64,000 nt of DNA from Comamonas serinivorans (GTDB lineage Bacteria; Pseudomonadota; Gammaproteobacteria; Burkholderiales; Burkholderiaceae_C). The position numbers were made by a program, and so were the translations under genes. Position 1 is the stretch's first letter. Every line of letters begins with the position of its first letter. The notes beneath the pieces are model-generated. The model was not told the origin of the DNA and ran no database searches. It saw only the letters and a list, made by a program, of their open reading frames with translations. This document shows positions 36,114 through 45,145 of the stretch, piece after piece. The DNA lies in contig NZ_CP021455.1 in NCBI RefSeq assembly GCF_002158865.1, positions 1 through 64,000 of the forward strand, in the 5' to 3' direction.

Positions 36114-36132
36114 TCACCCGCTTTGACCCGGC

Positions 36133-36160
36133 AAAAAGCCCCGCCCTGCGGGGCTTTTTT
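36133..36160. terminator. Intrinsic terminator after the RRM gene
   Basis: Stem GCCCCGC / GCGGGGC, loop CCT, with A5 before and T6 after. Works on the plus strand for the RRM gene and may work on the minus strand. Confidence 0.92.
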
Positions 36161-36501
36161 CATTTCGGGCGAGATGGCGCAGCTGGGCAATCGGTCGCAG
36201 CCGCCTGGCCATCACTTCAAGCGACCGCCTGGCAGGCCCCATGGCAGATGGCGATGCGAACGCCTCCCCAGGCGCAGACATGCAAGAGGCCAGACCGCTG
36301 GTTTCGCGCATCGAAACCAAGCGCCGACTCAACCGAACAGGCCCGACGGTGCTTCACCCGTTGGACGGCTGCCGCACTCTGGCGGTGAAGTTCGGATGAG
36401 CCTGTTCGCCGCGGCCGACCGCGGGATCGATCAGCCCCTGCGGCCCTGGCGCTTGCCGCTCAGAGGCGCGCCCAAATCAACCGGCGCACCGGCTCCGCTC
36501 T
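36161..36501. other. Gene-free spacer at a convergent junction
   Basis: I see no gene, palindrome copy or RNA signal between the RRM terminator and the stop of the SDR gene. Confidence 0.5.
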
Positions 36502-37278
36502 TCAGGGACGACGCGGCTTGCGAGGCTTGCGCGCCGTGGCCCAGGCCAGCGCTGTCGCCGGCAGGCGACGCAGCAGCCAGGACACCACAGCCATCTGCCA
36601 GGGCACCGTGACCAGGCGGGGCCGCCGCGCGATGGCACGTAAGGCGCGGCGGGCAAAGACCTCCGGCTGCAGGGCGAACGGCATGGGGAACGGATTGCCG
36701 GCCGTCAGCGGGGTGTTCACCCAGCCCGGATTGAGGGTGGTGACGGCAACGCCGCTGCCGCGCAACTCGGCCCACAGGCTTTCCATGAAGGTGATGACGG
36801 CGGCCTTGCTGCCGCAATAAGCCCCCTGTCCGGCCAGCCCCCGCAGCCCGGCCACGCTGGCGATGGCAACGAGCTGACCGCTGCCTCGCACAAGCATGGG
36901 CTTCACAAACGGCTGCAAGGTGTGCGCCACCCCCAGAACGTTGGTTTGCAAGATGTCGGCGAAGGCGCGCAGGTCTTCGGCATGACGCAGGTCCACACCC
37001 ACGCTGAAGCCCGCATTGGCGATCACCAGGTCGGGCAGGCCCAGCGTGCGCTCGCACTCGCGCGCCACGGCCAACATGGCTTGGGCATCGTCCACATCGG
37101 CCTGAAACAGGTGAATCGCTTCGCGTTGCGGCTGGCTGCTGCGCCATTGCGCCATGGGCGCGAGCCGGCGTGCGCACATGGCCACCCGCCATCCCTGCTG
37201 CGCATACGCCTGCGCCAGCGCCAGGCCAATGCCACTGGAGGCACCGGTGATGAGCGCCAGGGGCGCCGCAGCCGTCAT
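36502..37278 (-). CDS. SDR-family oxidoreductase
   Basis: 258 residues with a classical SDR layout: nucleotide-binding TGASSGIG (residues about 11-18), NAG, and active-site YCGSK (Tyr, Lys), followed by NPGWVNTPLT. The C-terminus extends into a hydrophobic and basic end (VSWLLRRLPATALAWATARKPRKP), as in membrane-associated SDRs. The substrate is unknown. Start ATG 37278 overlaps the lptC stop (ATGA), so it is probably translated with the LPS genes upstream, a place where lptA would be expected in many relatives. Confidence 0.88.
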   Translation of the reverse strand: MTAAAPLALITGASSGIGLALAQAYAQQGWRVAMCARRLAPMAQWRSSQPQREAIHLFQADVDDAQAMLAVARECERTLGLPDLVIANAGFSVGVDLRHAEDLRAFADILQTNVLGVAHTLQPFVKPMLVRGSGQLVAIASVAGLRGLAGQGAYCGSKAAVITFMESLWAELRGSGVAVTTLNPGWVNTPLTAGNPFPMPFALQPEVFARRALRAIARRPRLVTVPWQMAVVSWLLRRLPATALAWATARKPRKPRRP

Positions 37279-37886
37279 GGCTGGCGCTGACCGGGCAGCA
37301 TGGCCGTCACCGGCTCGCCCAGCTGGGCCTGGCCGCTGGTGTGGTCGTAGCGCAAGGTGCCGCCCTTGAACACCTGCTGTCCCCGGGTGAGCACCACGGA
37401 CTGGTCGGACTCGACGCGCTTGTCGTCGGCAAACACGCGCAGGTGGTTGCCGGCAAAACTCAGGGGGGGTTCACTGGCGTCGGGGGCAACCCGCCGCACA
37501 TGGGCATCGTCAAACAGCTCGATCACCGACCCATCCTGGTTGGATGTGCCCCGCTTGGCGTGGGCATCCATGCGCCGCCCCTGCTCGTCGCGGTCGACGA
37601 ACACGGGTTGGTCAATGGTGAAGCTGTCGGTGTCGGGGTAATGCAGCATCTCGCGCCCCTGCAGCTGGTTGTTCAGCTGGCCGGCCGCACTGTACTGCTG
37701 CACCTCGAAGTCGCGCATGAAGTAATCGGGCTCGTGCCGGACCACCTTGGGCGGAGCCGCCATGTCGTAGCTGGGCGCATTGCGCAGCAGCCACCAGGAA
37801 CCCAGGGCGATCAAGGCCATCACCAACACGGGCAGGTAGATGCCGAGCTGGGACGTGGCCTGGTCGCGCAGGTTCCGCCAACGCAT
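37275..37886 (-). CDS. lptC: LPS export system protein LptC
   Basis: 203 residues. A single N-terminal membrane helix (YLPVLVMALIALGSWWLL) anchors a periplasmic beta-jellyroll with DYFMRDFEVQQYSAAGQLNNQLQGREMLHYPDTDSFTIDQP, typical of LptC. It links the LptB2FG transporter to LptA in lipopolysaccharide export. Start at ATG 37886 overlaps the kdsC stop. Part of the kdsD-kdsC-lptC unit. Confidence 0.92.
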   Translation of the reverse strand: MRWRNLRDQATSQLGIYLPVLVMALIALGSWWLLRNAPSYDMAAPPKVVRHEPDYFMRDFEVQQYSAAGQLNNQLQGREMLHYPDTDSFTIDQPVFVDRDEQGRRMDAHAKRGTSNQDGSVIELFDDAHVRRVAPDASEPPLSFAGNHLRVFADDKRVESDQSVVLTRGQQVFKGGTLRYDHTSGQAQLGEPVTAMLPGQRQP

Positions 37887-38458
37887 CACGACTTGCCTTC
37901 CAGCAGCTCGTCCAGTTGCCGGACATAGGCCCCGCGCGCGATCAGCAGCAGGTCGCACAGCTCGCGCGCCGCGCCGTGACCGCCCTGCAGGCGGGTGACG
38001 AAATGCACCTGCGACTGCACCTGGGGATGCGCATTGGCCGGCGCCGCCGAGAGGGCCGCCCGGACCATGAGCGGCAGGTCGGGCCAGTCGTCGCCCATGA
38101 CGGCCACCTCGTGCCAGCCCAGGCCCAGCGACTTCAGCAGCGCTTCGGCCTCGGCCAGCTTGTCCTCGACGCCGTAGCGCGCCTCGGTGATGCCCAGGGC
38201 ATTGAGCCGCGCGCGCAGGGCCTTGGAATCGCGGCCCGTGATGACGATGGGCACGATGTCTTCCTGCACGATCTGCTTGAGGCCCAGCCCATCGAGCACG
38301 TGAAAGCGCTTGAACAGCTCACCCGATTCACCGTAGTACAGCCCGCCATCCGTCAGCACGCCATCCACGTCGAAGATGACGGCGCGCACGCCCTGGGCTT
38401 GCATCAGCAACTCCGGCGGATGGTGGATGGCGGCCTGCAGGGGGAAGGATGCATTCAT
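37886..38458 (-). CDS. kdsC: 3-deoxy-D-manno-octulosonate 8-phosphate phosphatase
   Basis: 190-residue HAD phosphatase without a cap domain, as usual for KdsC. Motif I FDVDGVLTDGGLYY, motif II VITGRDS and motif III GDDWPDLPLM are present. Removes phosphate from KDO 8-phosphate for LPS inner-core synthesis. Start ATG 38458, 30 bp behind kdsD; its stop overlaps the lptC ATG. Confidence 0.96.
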   Translation of the reverse strand: MNASFPLQAAIHHPPELLMQAQGVRAVIFDVDGVLTDGGLYYGESGELFKRFHVLDGLGLKQIVQEDIVPIVITGRDSKALRARLNALGITEARYGVEDKLAEAEALLKSLGLGWHEVAVMGDDWPDLPLMVRAALSAAPANAHPQVQSQVHFVTRLQGGHGAARELCDLLLIARGAYVRQLDELLEGKS

Positions 38459-38488
38459 GGTGGCTCTCGGGTGGATGGGCAGGAACGC

Positions 38489-39466
38489 TCAAATGACCTT
38501 GGCGTGCATCAGGTCGTGGCTGTTGAGGGCGCCAGTGAGGCGGTTGCCCGCGCCCACCACGAGCACGCCCGTGATGCGGTGACGCTCCATCAGCTCGGCC
38601 GCCTCGGCGGCCAGGGCATTTTCGTCGATGGTGCGGGCCGGGCTGTGCATCACCTCCTGCGCCGTCAGGCCGCGCAAGCCCATGCCGTGGCTGATGAGGC
38701 GGCGCAGGTCGCCGTCGGTGAAGATGCCCAGCACCTGGCCGGCCTCGTCGGTGACCGCCGAGGCCCCCATGCCCTTGGCCGACATTTCGGCCATCAGGTC
38801 GTCGAAGCTGGCCGTGGCCAGCACGCGCGGCACGTCGTGGCCACGGCGCATGATGTCCTTGACGTGCGTGAGCAGCTTGCGCCCCAGGGCGCCACCCGGG
38901 TGCGAGCGGGCAAAGTCCTCGGCCTGAAAGCCTCGCGCATCCAGCAGCGCCATGGCCAGGGCATCGCCCAGCGCCATCTGCGCCGTGGTGCTGGCTGTGG
39001 GCGCCAGGTTCAGCGGGCAGGCTTCGCGCTCGACGCTGCTGTCGAGCACCACATCGGCCATCTGCGCCAGCGAGGACTGCGCACCGCCGGTGATGGCCAC
39101 CAGCTTCACCCCCAGGCGCTTGACCAGCGGCAGCAGCACGGTGAGCTCGTTGACCTCGCCGCTGTTGGAGATGCCCACCACCAAGTCCTGCCCGGTGATC
39201 ATGCCCAGGTCGCCGTGGCTGGCCTCCGCCGGGTGCACGAACATGGCGGCCGTGCCGGTCGAGGCCAGGGTGGCGGCGATCTTGCGCGCCACGTGGCCGC
39301 TTTTGCCCATGCCGGTGACGACCACACGGCCGGGGGTGTTCAGGATCAGCTCCACGGCCTGAACCAAGCTGCTCGACAGCCTGGACTTGACCCGTTGGAG
39401 GGCGGCGATCTCCGTGTCCAGGCAATCCTGGGCCATGGCCAATGCACGCGATGCGTCGATGCTCAT
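38489..39466 (-). CDS. kdsD: Arabinose-5-phosphate isomerase (KdsD/KpsF)
   Basis: 325 residues: SIS domain (residues about 40-175; GMGKSGHVARKIAATLASTGTAAMFVHPAEASHGDLG) followed by two CBS domains. Converts ribulose 5-phosphate to arabinose 5-phosphate, the precursor of KDO. ATG 39466 (MSIDASRALAMAQ) matches family starts. First gene of the kdsD-kdsC-lptC unit; palindrome copy 16 lies in the divergent region toward apt. Confidence 0.96.
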   Translation of the reverse strand: MSIDASRALAMAQDCLDTEIAALQRVKSRLSSSLVQAVELILNTPGRVVVTGMGKSGHVARKIAATLASTGTAAMFVHPAEASHGDLGMITGQDLVVGISNSGEVNELTVLLPLVKRLGVKLVAITGGAQSSLAQMADVVLDSSVEREACPLNLAPTASTTAQMALGDALAMALLDARGFQAEDFARSHPGGALGRKLLTHVKDIMRRGHDVPRVLATASFDDLMAEMSAKGMGASAVTDEAGQVLGIFTDGDLRRLISHGMGLRGLTAQEVMHSPARTIDENALAAEAAELMERHRITGVLVVGAGNRLTGALNSHDLMHAKVI

Positions 39467-39642
39467 GGCGGGGCATTCTATCGGCGCCCACCCGGGCGCG
39501 TCGCGCCCGCGGGCGGACTCAACCACCCGCGCCAAGGCCAAGGTCACGGCGACGATGCCGTCACGGCAACCGCACGGACCCTGCGCATGTCGCATGCGCC
39601 GACGGCGCCCAGGCCGGGCACACGCCTGAATGGCTGATGTTC

Positions 39643-39694
39643 AGGGTATGCAGGGTTTGTCGTTTTTCATCAAACGGCGTCAAGCGAATACTGC
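39643..39694. repeat. 46-bp palindromic element, copy 16
   Basis: Core 39646-39691 at the divergent kdsD/apt junction. Right end reads AATAC. Inner stem GTCGTTT against AAACGGC keeps most pairs. Flanks AGG/TGC. Confidence 0.85.
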
Positions 39695-39792
39695 TTCGAA
39701 AATGCATCAAAGCCCTGAGGCGTCTCCGACCGGGTCAGCGTCCGCGGCGCGGCGCGGGTGGCGCGGGCACAATTTGCGCCTCGCCGCCCGAG

Positions 39793-40365
39793 ATGCCTGC
39801 TCCTCACGCCATGCCCCACCTCAACGTCCACGACTACCTGCGATCCCACATCCGCACCGTGCCGGACTGGCCCGCCCCGGGCGTGCAGTTTCGCGACATC
39901 ACGCCGCTGCTGCAGGACCCGCGCGTGTTCCGCGTGCTGATCGACGCCTTCGTGCACCGCTACATGGCACCCGAGCTGCGCCCCGATGTGGTGGCGGGCC
40001 TGGATGCACGCGGCTTCATCATCGGCGCGGTGGTGGCGTACGAGCTGGGCATCGGCTTCGTGCCCATCCGCAAAAAGGGCAAGCTGCCTTTCACCACGGT
40101 GCAGGAAACGTATGAGCTGGAGTACGGCAGCGCCACGGTGGAGCTGCACACCGATGCCGTGCAGCCCGATCAGCGCGTGCTGCTGATCGACGACCTGGTG
40201 GCGACGGGCGGCACCATGATTGCGGGCTGGCACCTGCTGCGCAAGCTGGGCGCCCAGGTGGTCGAGGGCGCGGCCATCGTCGACCTGCCCGAGCTGGGCG
40301 GCTCTCAGCGCCTTCGCGAGCTGGGCCTGCCGCTGCACACGCTGGTGGCCTTTGACGGTCATTGA
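39793..40365 (+). CDS. apt: Adenine phosphoribosyltransferase
   Basis: 190 residues; makes AMP from adenine and PRPP. The PRPP loop VLLIDDLVATGGT and the adenine-side FRDITPLLQDP and GLDARGFIIG motifs are present. Two in-frame ATG starts exist, 39793 and 39811; the first has slightly better purine context (CCCGAG), but family alignments could favour either. Palindrome copies flank it on both sides. Confidence 0.96.
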   Translation: MPAPHAMPHLNVHDYLRSHIRTVPDWPAPGVQFRDITPLLQDPRVFRVLIDAFVHRYMAPELRPDVVAGLDARGFIIGAVVAYELGIGFVPIRKKGKLPFTTVQETYELEYGSATVELHTDAVQPDQRVLLIDDLVATGGTMIAGWHLLRKLGAQVVEGAAIVDLPELGGSQRLRELGLPLHTLVAFDGH

Positions 40366-40377
40366 CTGCATTCACAA

Positions 40378-40429
40378 GGGGTATGCACCCATGCTCGTTG
40401 CATGAATAACGAGAATGAAACCATACTCC
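40378..40429. repeat. 46-bp palindromic element, copy 17
   Basis: Core 40381-40426 at the convergent apt/cNMP-binding gene junction. The inner stem CTCGTT / AACGAG is a paired variant. Flanks GGG/TCC. Confidence 0.92.
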
Positions 40430-40456
40430 AAACATCTACAGTAAGGCCTCATCCCC

Positions 40457-40933
40457 TCACGTGATGGCCACGCGCCGCGTGGGGTGCGTGCAGCGCCGCA
40501 CCGCCACCGAACCCATGGCCAAGGCCAGCGCCAGGCCCAGCTGCGGGTGGCGTTGTGCCAGGTTCTCGAAGCGCATCGGACTCAGGCACCAGACCCGGCC
40601 TTGAGCGGTGGCGATCACCGTGGCCGACCGCGCCAGCCCCGACAGAAAGCCGCCCTCGCCCACCACCGTGCCCGGGTTGAGCACGGCCAGCCGCATGCGG
40701 CCCTCGGCGTCTTCGAGGTGCGCGCTGAGCACGCCGGATTCGATGAAATAGGCCACGCGGTCTGTCGCCCCGCGCTCGATCAGCACATCGCCCACCGCCA
40801 CCGACAGGGGCTGCATCGCCTGGCCGAACTCCAGCCACTGGGTGGGTGACAGCGTCAGCGCCAGCTGGTCGTAGGCGGCACCGGTCTGAATGGCGCTCAT
40901 CAGGCCGTCAATGGGTGTCAATCCAACCAACAT
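40457..40933 (-). CDS. Cyclic nucleotide-binding domain protein (no DNA-binding domain)
   Basis: 158 residues from ATG 40933. A cNMP-binding beta-roll covers most of the protein (GDVLIERGATDRVAYFIESGVLSAHL...VVGEGGFLSGLARSATVIA), similar to the sensor domain of Crp/Fnr proteins. No helix-turn-helix follows; the C-terminus ends after one helix (HPQLGLALALAMGSVAVRR). It could be a truncated regulator or a stand-alone sensor. The ligand pocket Arg-Ser (ARSATV) is preserved, which argues for binding. Confidence 0.82.
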   Translation of the reverse strand: MLVGLTPIDGLMSAIQTGAAYDQLALTLSPTQWLEFGQAMQPLSVAVGDVLIERGATDRVAYFIESGVLSAHLEDAEGRMRLAVLNPGTVVGEGGFLSGLARSATVIATAQGRVWCLSPMRFENLAQRHPQLGLALALAMGSVAVRRCTHPTRRVAIT

Positions 40934-41016
40934 GTCAGTCTCCGCAGTGTGTGCCGCATGATGCGGCCGATTCGGCCCGCCTGTCAGCGGCAGGCCGCAC
41001 CGCAAGCGGCAAACGG

Positions 41017-41982
41017 TCAACCTTTCCCGCGTTTCGCCGGGAATGCACGCGCCACGTCACCCTCCGGGTTCGGCATCGCGCCCGGGCCCGCCCCCAGATG
41101 CGCCAGCAGGTCCTGCAGCGGACGCGGCAAATCGCCCCACTGGCGAAAGCAGGCGCACAGCTGACGCCGGGCCCAGGCGTCGGTCAGCGCCACGCGGCGC
41201 ACCCCGTAGCGCCGGCTGGCCCGCTGCGCCACGCTGAGCGGCACCACCGCCAGGCCCACGCCGTGCGCCACCTGCCTGCACACCCCGTCGAAACCAGGCA
41301 GCTGCACGCGCCACTGCACGGTGCCGCCCAACAGCCGGGCCTGCTGGGCCACATGGGCCTGCAGCGCGTGGCCGGCCAGGCCCACCAGGGGCTGGTCCAG
41401 CACCTCGGCCAGCGACAGCGCGCGCTGGTTCGCCAGCGCATGCGTGGCCGGCACGATCAGGCACAGCGGATCGGGCGCCAGCGGCTGCAGCTGCACGTCC
41501 GCCAGCCCCGGCGTCGCCAGGCTGCGCACCACGTCCGACACCAGGCCCGCCAGCCCCTCGCCGGCCAGCACGGTGCGCACGATTTCGGCGCTGGTGCGTT
41601 CCTTCAGGTCCACGTGCAACCGTGGCCGCGCCGCCAGCCAGGGCGCCAGGCGCGCCGGCAGAAACTCGGTCAGCGCGGCCGTGTTGGCGTACAGCTTGAG
41701 GGTGCCGCGGGTGCCCTGGGCAAACTCGTGCAGTTCGCCCCGCAACAGGGCCTGCTGCTGCAGGATGAGCCGGGCATGGTGGGCCAGGGCTTCGCCGGCC
41801 GGCGTGGTGGTCACGCCGCGGGCGTGGCGCAGCAGCAGCGGCACGCCCGCATCGGCCTCGAGCTTGCGCAGGCGCTCGCTGGCCGAGGCCAGCGCCAAAT
41901 GGGCGGCCACCGCACCGTGCGTGATGCTGCCCACCTCCACCACGGCCAGGAACAGCCGCAAATCCGCCAGATCGAACCGCAT
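41017..41982 (-). CDS. LysR-family transcriptional regulator
   Basis: 321 residues. The N-terminal winged helix (RFDLADLRLFLAVVEVGSITHGAVAAHLALASASERLRKLEADAGVPLLLRHARG) is followed by the LysR effector domain (residues about 95-300). ATG 41982 is chosen; ATG 42000 (MDGGVRM) is equally possible. It is divergent from a TauE/SafE permease gene with 348 bp between, a typical layout in which the regulator controls its neighbour; this is inference. Target and inducer are unknown. Confidence 0.9.
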   Translation of the reverse strand: MRFDLADLRLFLAVVEVGSITHGAVAAHLALASASERLRKLEADAGVPLLLRHARGVTTTPAGEALAHHARLILQQQALLRGELHEFAQGTRGTLKLYANTAALTEFLPARLAPWLAARPRLHVDLKERTSAEIVRTVLAGEGLAGLVSDVVRSLATPGLADVQLQPLAPDPLCLIVPATHALANQRALSLAEVLDQPLVGLAGHALQAHVAQQARLLGGTVQWRVQLPGFDGVCRQVAHGVGLAVVPLSVAQRASRRYGVRRVALTDAWARRQLCACFRQWGDLPRPLQDLLAHLGAGPGAMPNPEGDVARAFPAKRGKG

Positions 41983-42008
41983 GCGCACGCCTCCATCCAT
42001 TGATTCAT

Positions 42009-42060
42009 CCAGTATCCATGCATGGCCGTTTATAAGAAAACGGTAGTGCGGCCATACTGC
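42009..42060. repeat. 46-bp palindromic element, copy 18
   Basis: Core 42012-42057, close upstream of the LysR gene start at a divergent junction, overlapping the likely regulator leader. Inner stem GGCCGTTT against AAACGGT. Confidence 0.88.
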
Positions 42061-42330
42061 CATGATCGTTGACCAATTGCAGCCGCCATCAGCACGCCAG
42101 CAGGCCGCACACCGAGCTGGACCAGTCGCTGCAGCGTCCTGAGGCGCATCGACCCACGCAGGCGTGCACGGCGTGCCCTCCGCGAGGCCCCGCTCGGAGG
42201 CTCGCCGCCTCGACGAGGCGGGTGCCTCGATCCGGGCAGCGCCCGCAGCTGGCCGAGGTTTCGGATCTGCCGAAGCCTCGGCCGCCACATCCAGATTGTG
42301 GGCGCGCCGCGCTGGCGCTCCAATGGCGGC

Positions 42331-43101
42331 ATGTTCACCGCACTCACCGTGTCCTCCTCCTCGGCCCCCGGGTCCACGCTGCCGTGGCTGTTGGCCAGCT
42401 TCATCGCCGCCGGCCTGGTGAAGGGCGTCACCGGCATGGGGCTGCCCACGGTGGCCATGGGCCTGCTCGGCAGCGTGATGGGTGCGCCCGCGGCGGCGGC
42501 CTTGCTGCTCGTGCCCTCGGCCGTCACCAACCTGTGGCAGCTGTTCGCAGGGCCTGCGCTGCGGCCGCTGCTGCGGCGCCTGGGCACGCTGGTGCTGGGC
42601 ATCTGCGTGGGCACCGTGGCGGGATCGGCCTGGCTGGTGCAGGTGGACGCCCGCTGGTCCAGCCTGGCCCTGGGCACGGCCCTGGTGGTCTACGCGGGCT
42701 ACAGCATGCTGGCGCCGCCGCTGACGGTGCCGCCGCGTTGGGAGGCCTGGCTCTCACCCCTCGTCGGGCTGCTGACGGGCGTCATCACCGGCGTGACCGG
42801 CGTGTTCGTCATGCCCGCCGTGCCCTACCTGCAGGCCCTGCGGCTGGACAAGGAAGCCCTGGTGCAGGCGCTCGGCCTGTCCTTCACCGTCTCCACCGCC
42901 GCGCTGGCGGCCGGGCTGGCCACGCACGACGCCCTGCAGCCCGCGCAGCTCACGCTGTCGACGCTGGCCGTCGCACCGGCCTTGCTGGGCATGTGGCTGG
43001 GCCAGCGCCTGCGCCACCGCATCAGCCCGCGCGCCTTCCTCGTCTGCTTTCGCGTGTTCCTGCTGCTGCTGGGGCTGAGCATGGTGTGGCGAGTTGTTTG
43101 A
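42331..43101 (+). CDS. TauE/SafE-family permease
   Basis: 256 residues, about eight membrane helices. The two half-repeats carry the family signatures: FIAAGLVKGVTGMGLPTVAMGLLG near the start and VGLLTGVITGVTGVFVMPAVPYLQAL in the middle. TauE/SafE proteins move sulfonates, sulfoacetate or other organic anions; the substrate is not readable here. ATG 42331 lies just before the first helix. Likely controlled by the divergent LysR gene. Confidence 0.88.
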   Translation: MFTALTVSSSSAPGSTLPWLLASFIAAGLVKGVTGMGLPTVAMGLLGSVMGAPAAAALLLVPSAVTNLWQLFAGPALRPLLRRLGTLVLGICVGTVAGSAWLVQVDARWSSLALGTALVVYAGYSMLAPPLTVPPRWEAWLSPLVGLLTGVITGVTGVFVMPAVPYLQALRLDKEALVQALGLSFTVSTAALAAGLATHDALQPAQLTLSTLAVAPALLGMWLGQRLRHRISPRAFLVCFRVFLLLLGLSMVWRVV

Positions 43102-43102
43102 C

Positions 43103-43153
43103 GGGGTATCAAGCATTGTCGTTTACCAATTGATCGAGAGGAACGAATACTGT
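43103..43153. repeat. Palindromic element, copy 19 (45 bp)
   Basis: Core 43106-43150 at the convergent TauE/mnmE junction. One base shorter than the norm; right end AATAC. Flanks GGG/TGT. No gene is seen in the rest of 43102-43486. Confidence 0.8.
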
Positions 43154-43486
43154 CTTCACAGATCAACGAAGGCGTGTCGTCGACGTGCGTGCGTCGACCG
43201 ACGATTCGTGTGCCGATGGCATCGCCGCTGCGGTGAACGACTCAGCCCGTCGAAGCGGCCTGCAGGCCCGTCCGGCTGCGGGTCCATCCCGCTTGCCCAG
43301 CAATGCCTGCTCCAGCGCCTTGCGGCCGGCACGCGCGGCTGGCTGCAGCGCGTGGCGAGTTGGCTGACAGCCGGTGCGGCTCAGGCGTTGCTTGCCCAGC
43401 CGGCCCGCTCAACGCAGGGCCAACCGGATGCGGATCGGCGCGCACCGCAGGGCGCGGGCCGCAAGGCAGCAGACCGCACCCGCCAC

Positions 43487-45058
43487 TCACTTCCCGATGC
43501 AGAACGTCGAAAAAATCGAGCCCAGCAGGTCGTCGGCCGTGAATTCGCCGGTGATGCTGGCGAGCGCCTGCTGCGCCAGGCGCAGCTCTTCGGCCATGAG
43601 GTCGAGCATGACGGCTTGGGGTTGCACGTGCTCGGCCGCGCGCAGCAGGTGGCCGTGCACCGCGTCCAGCGCCTGCACGTGGCGCGCGCGGGCGATGAAC
43701 ACCCCTTCGGCCTGTTTCTCCCAGCCCACCAGCCTCAGCAGCAGCTGGCGCAGCTCAGTCAGGCCCGCGCCGGTCTTGGCCGACAGGCGCAGGTGGTGGC
43801 CAGTCAGCGCGGTGGCTTCGCTGGCTTGGGCAGCGCCGACGGTCGTGGTGTGGGCGAGCTGCTCCGCCGGCTGGGCAGCAGGGTCTGGCTGGGGTTGGGT
43901 CTCCAGCGCGGGTTGATGGATGCCGCTTGTGTGTTCTGCAGCCCCCTGCGCTTGCGCTGCAGGATCTGCGGCATCGGCCTTGTTCCAGACGTGGACCACG
44001 GGCACCTGGCGCGGCAGGCGCTGGGTCAGCTCGGTGCCGATGCGGGCGTCGTGCGCGCGGTGGGCCGCATCGTGCTGGCGCGTCAGGTCGTGCAGGAACA
44101 GCACGGCGTCGGCCCGCTCGATCTGCGACCACGCGCGCTGCATGCCGATGGCCTCGACCGCGTCAGCCTCGCCCTCGTGCGCGCCGCGCAGGCCGGCGGT
44201 GTCGATGACGTGCAGCGGCACGCCTTCGATCTGGATGCTCTGCCGCACCACGTCGCGCGTGGTGCCGGCAATCGAGGTGACGATGGCCAGCTCTTCGCCC
44301 GCCAGCGCGTTGAGCAGCGAGCTCTTGCCCACGTTGGGCTGGCCCGCGATCACGACCTGCATGCCCTCGCGCAGCAGCGCGCCCTGGCGCGTCTGGCGCT
44401 GCAGCCCGTCCAGCTCGGCCAGCAGGCCGCCGAGCGTGTCGCGCACGCCATAGGCCTCGATGAAGTCGATCTCTTCTTCGGGAAAGTCCAGCGTGGCCTC
44501 GACCAGCGTGCGCAGCGCGATGAGGTGGTCGCGCAGCCCATGCACCTGCTGCGAGAACGCGCCCGCCAGCGAGCGGGTGGCACTGCGCGCAGCCTGCTCG
44601 GTGCTGGCGTCGATGAGGTCGGCGATGGCCTCGGCCTGGGCCAGGTCCAGCTTGTCGTTCAGGAAGGCGCGCTGGGTGAACTCGCCCGGCTGCGCCAGGC
44701 GCAGGCCGGCCAGCGGGTGGCGGGCGTCCTGGGCTGCGAGGGCCTGCGCCACGGCCAGGCAGCGGGTCAACAACAGCTGCAGCACCACGGGGCCGCCGTG
44801 GGCCTGCAGCTCCAGCACGTCTTCGCCGGTGTACGAGTGCGGCGCGGGGAAATGGATCGCCAGGCCGTGGTCGATGGCCTCGCCGCCGGCATCGCGAAAC
44901 GGGCCATAGGTGGCCTCGCGCGCGCGCAGGCTGCGGCCGCACAGCGCGGCGATCAGGCCGCTCAGGTCGCGGCCCGACACGCGCACCACGCCCACGGCGC
45001 CTTTGCCGGGGGCGGTGGTCACGGCGACGATGGGGGCTTGCTGCTGGGCGAGGCTCAT
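43487..45058 (-). CDS. mnmE: tRNA uridine-5-carboxymethylaminomethyl GTPase MnmE, with G-domain insertion
   Basis: 523 residues against about 455-470 usual. With MnmG it modifies the wobble uridine of tRNAs. The N-terminal formyl-tetrahydrofolate domain, helical domain, GTPase domain (G1 GQPNVGKSS 239-247; DTAG 286-289; NKAD 359-362; SAK 426-428) and the C-terminal CIGK are intact. The excess length is a Gln/Ala/Pro-rich, low-complexity stretch of about 60 residues (363-422) between NKAD and SAK, outside the catalytic motifs. Start ATG 45058. It follows yidC, separated by copy 20. Confidence 0.96.
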   Translation of the reverse strand: MSLAQQQAPIVAVTTAPGKGAVGVVRVSGRDLSGLIAALCGRSLRAREATYGPFRDAGGEAIDHGLAIHFPAPHSYTGEDVLELQAHGGPVVLQLLLTRCLAVAQALAAQDARHPLAGLRLAQPGEFTQRAFLNDKLDLAQAEAIADLIDASTEQAARSATRSLAGAFSQQVHGLRDHLIALRTLVEATLDFPEEEIDFIEAYGVRDTLGGLLAELDGLQRQTRQGALLREGMQVVIAGQPNVGKSSLLNALAGEELAIVTSIAGTTRDVVRQSIQIEGVPLHVIDTAGLRGAHEGEADAVEAIGMQRAWSQIERADAVLFLHDLTRQHDAAHRAHDARIGTELTQRLPRQVPVVHVWNKADAADPAAQAQGAAEHTSGIHQPALETQPQPDPAAQPAEQLAHTTTVGAAQASEATALTGHHLRLSAKTGAGLTELRQLLLRLVGWEKQAEGVFIARARHVQALDAVHGHLLRAAEHVQPQAVMLDLMAEELRLAQQALASITGEFTADDLLGSIFSTFCIGK

Positions 45059-45085
45059 GGCGGTCCACTCAAAGGAAATGAATCA

Positions 45086-45137
45086 GGAGTATTCACCAGT
45101 TCCCGTCTGAATGACAACGAGAATTGAGGCATACCCC
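45086..45137. repeat. 46-bp palindromic element, copy 20
   Basis: Core 45089-45134 (GTATT...CATAC), between yidC and mnmE (both minus). It sits next to, but separate from, the yidC terminator. Flanks GGA/CCC. Confidence 0.9.
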
Positions 45138-45145
45138 TTCAAATG

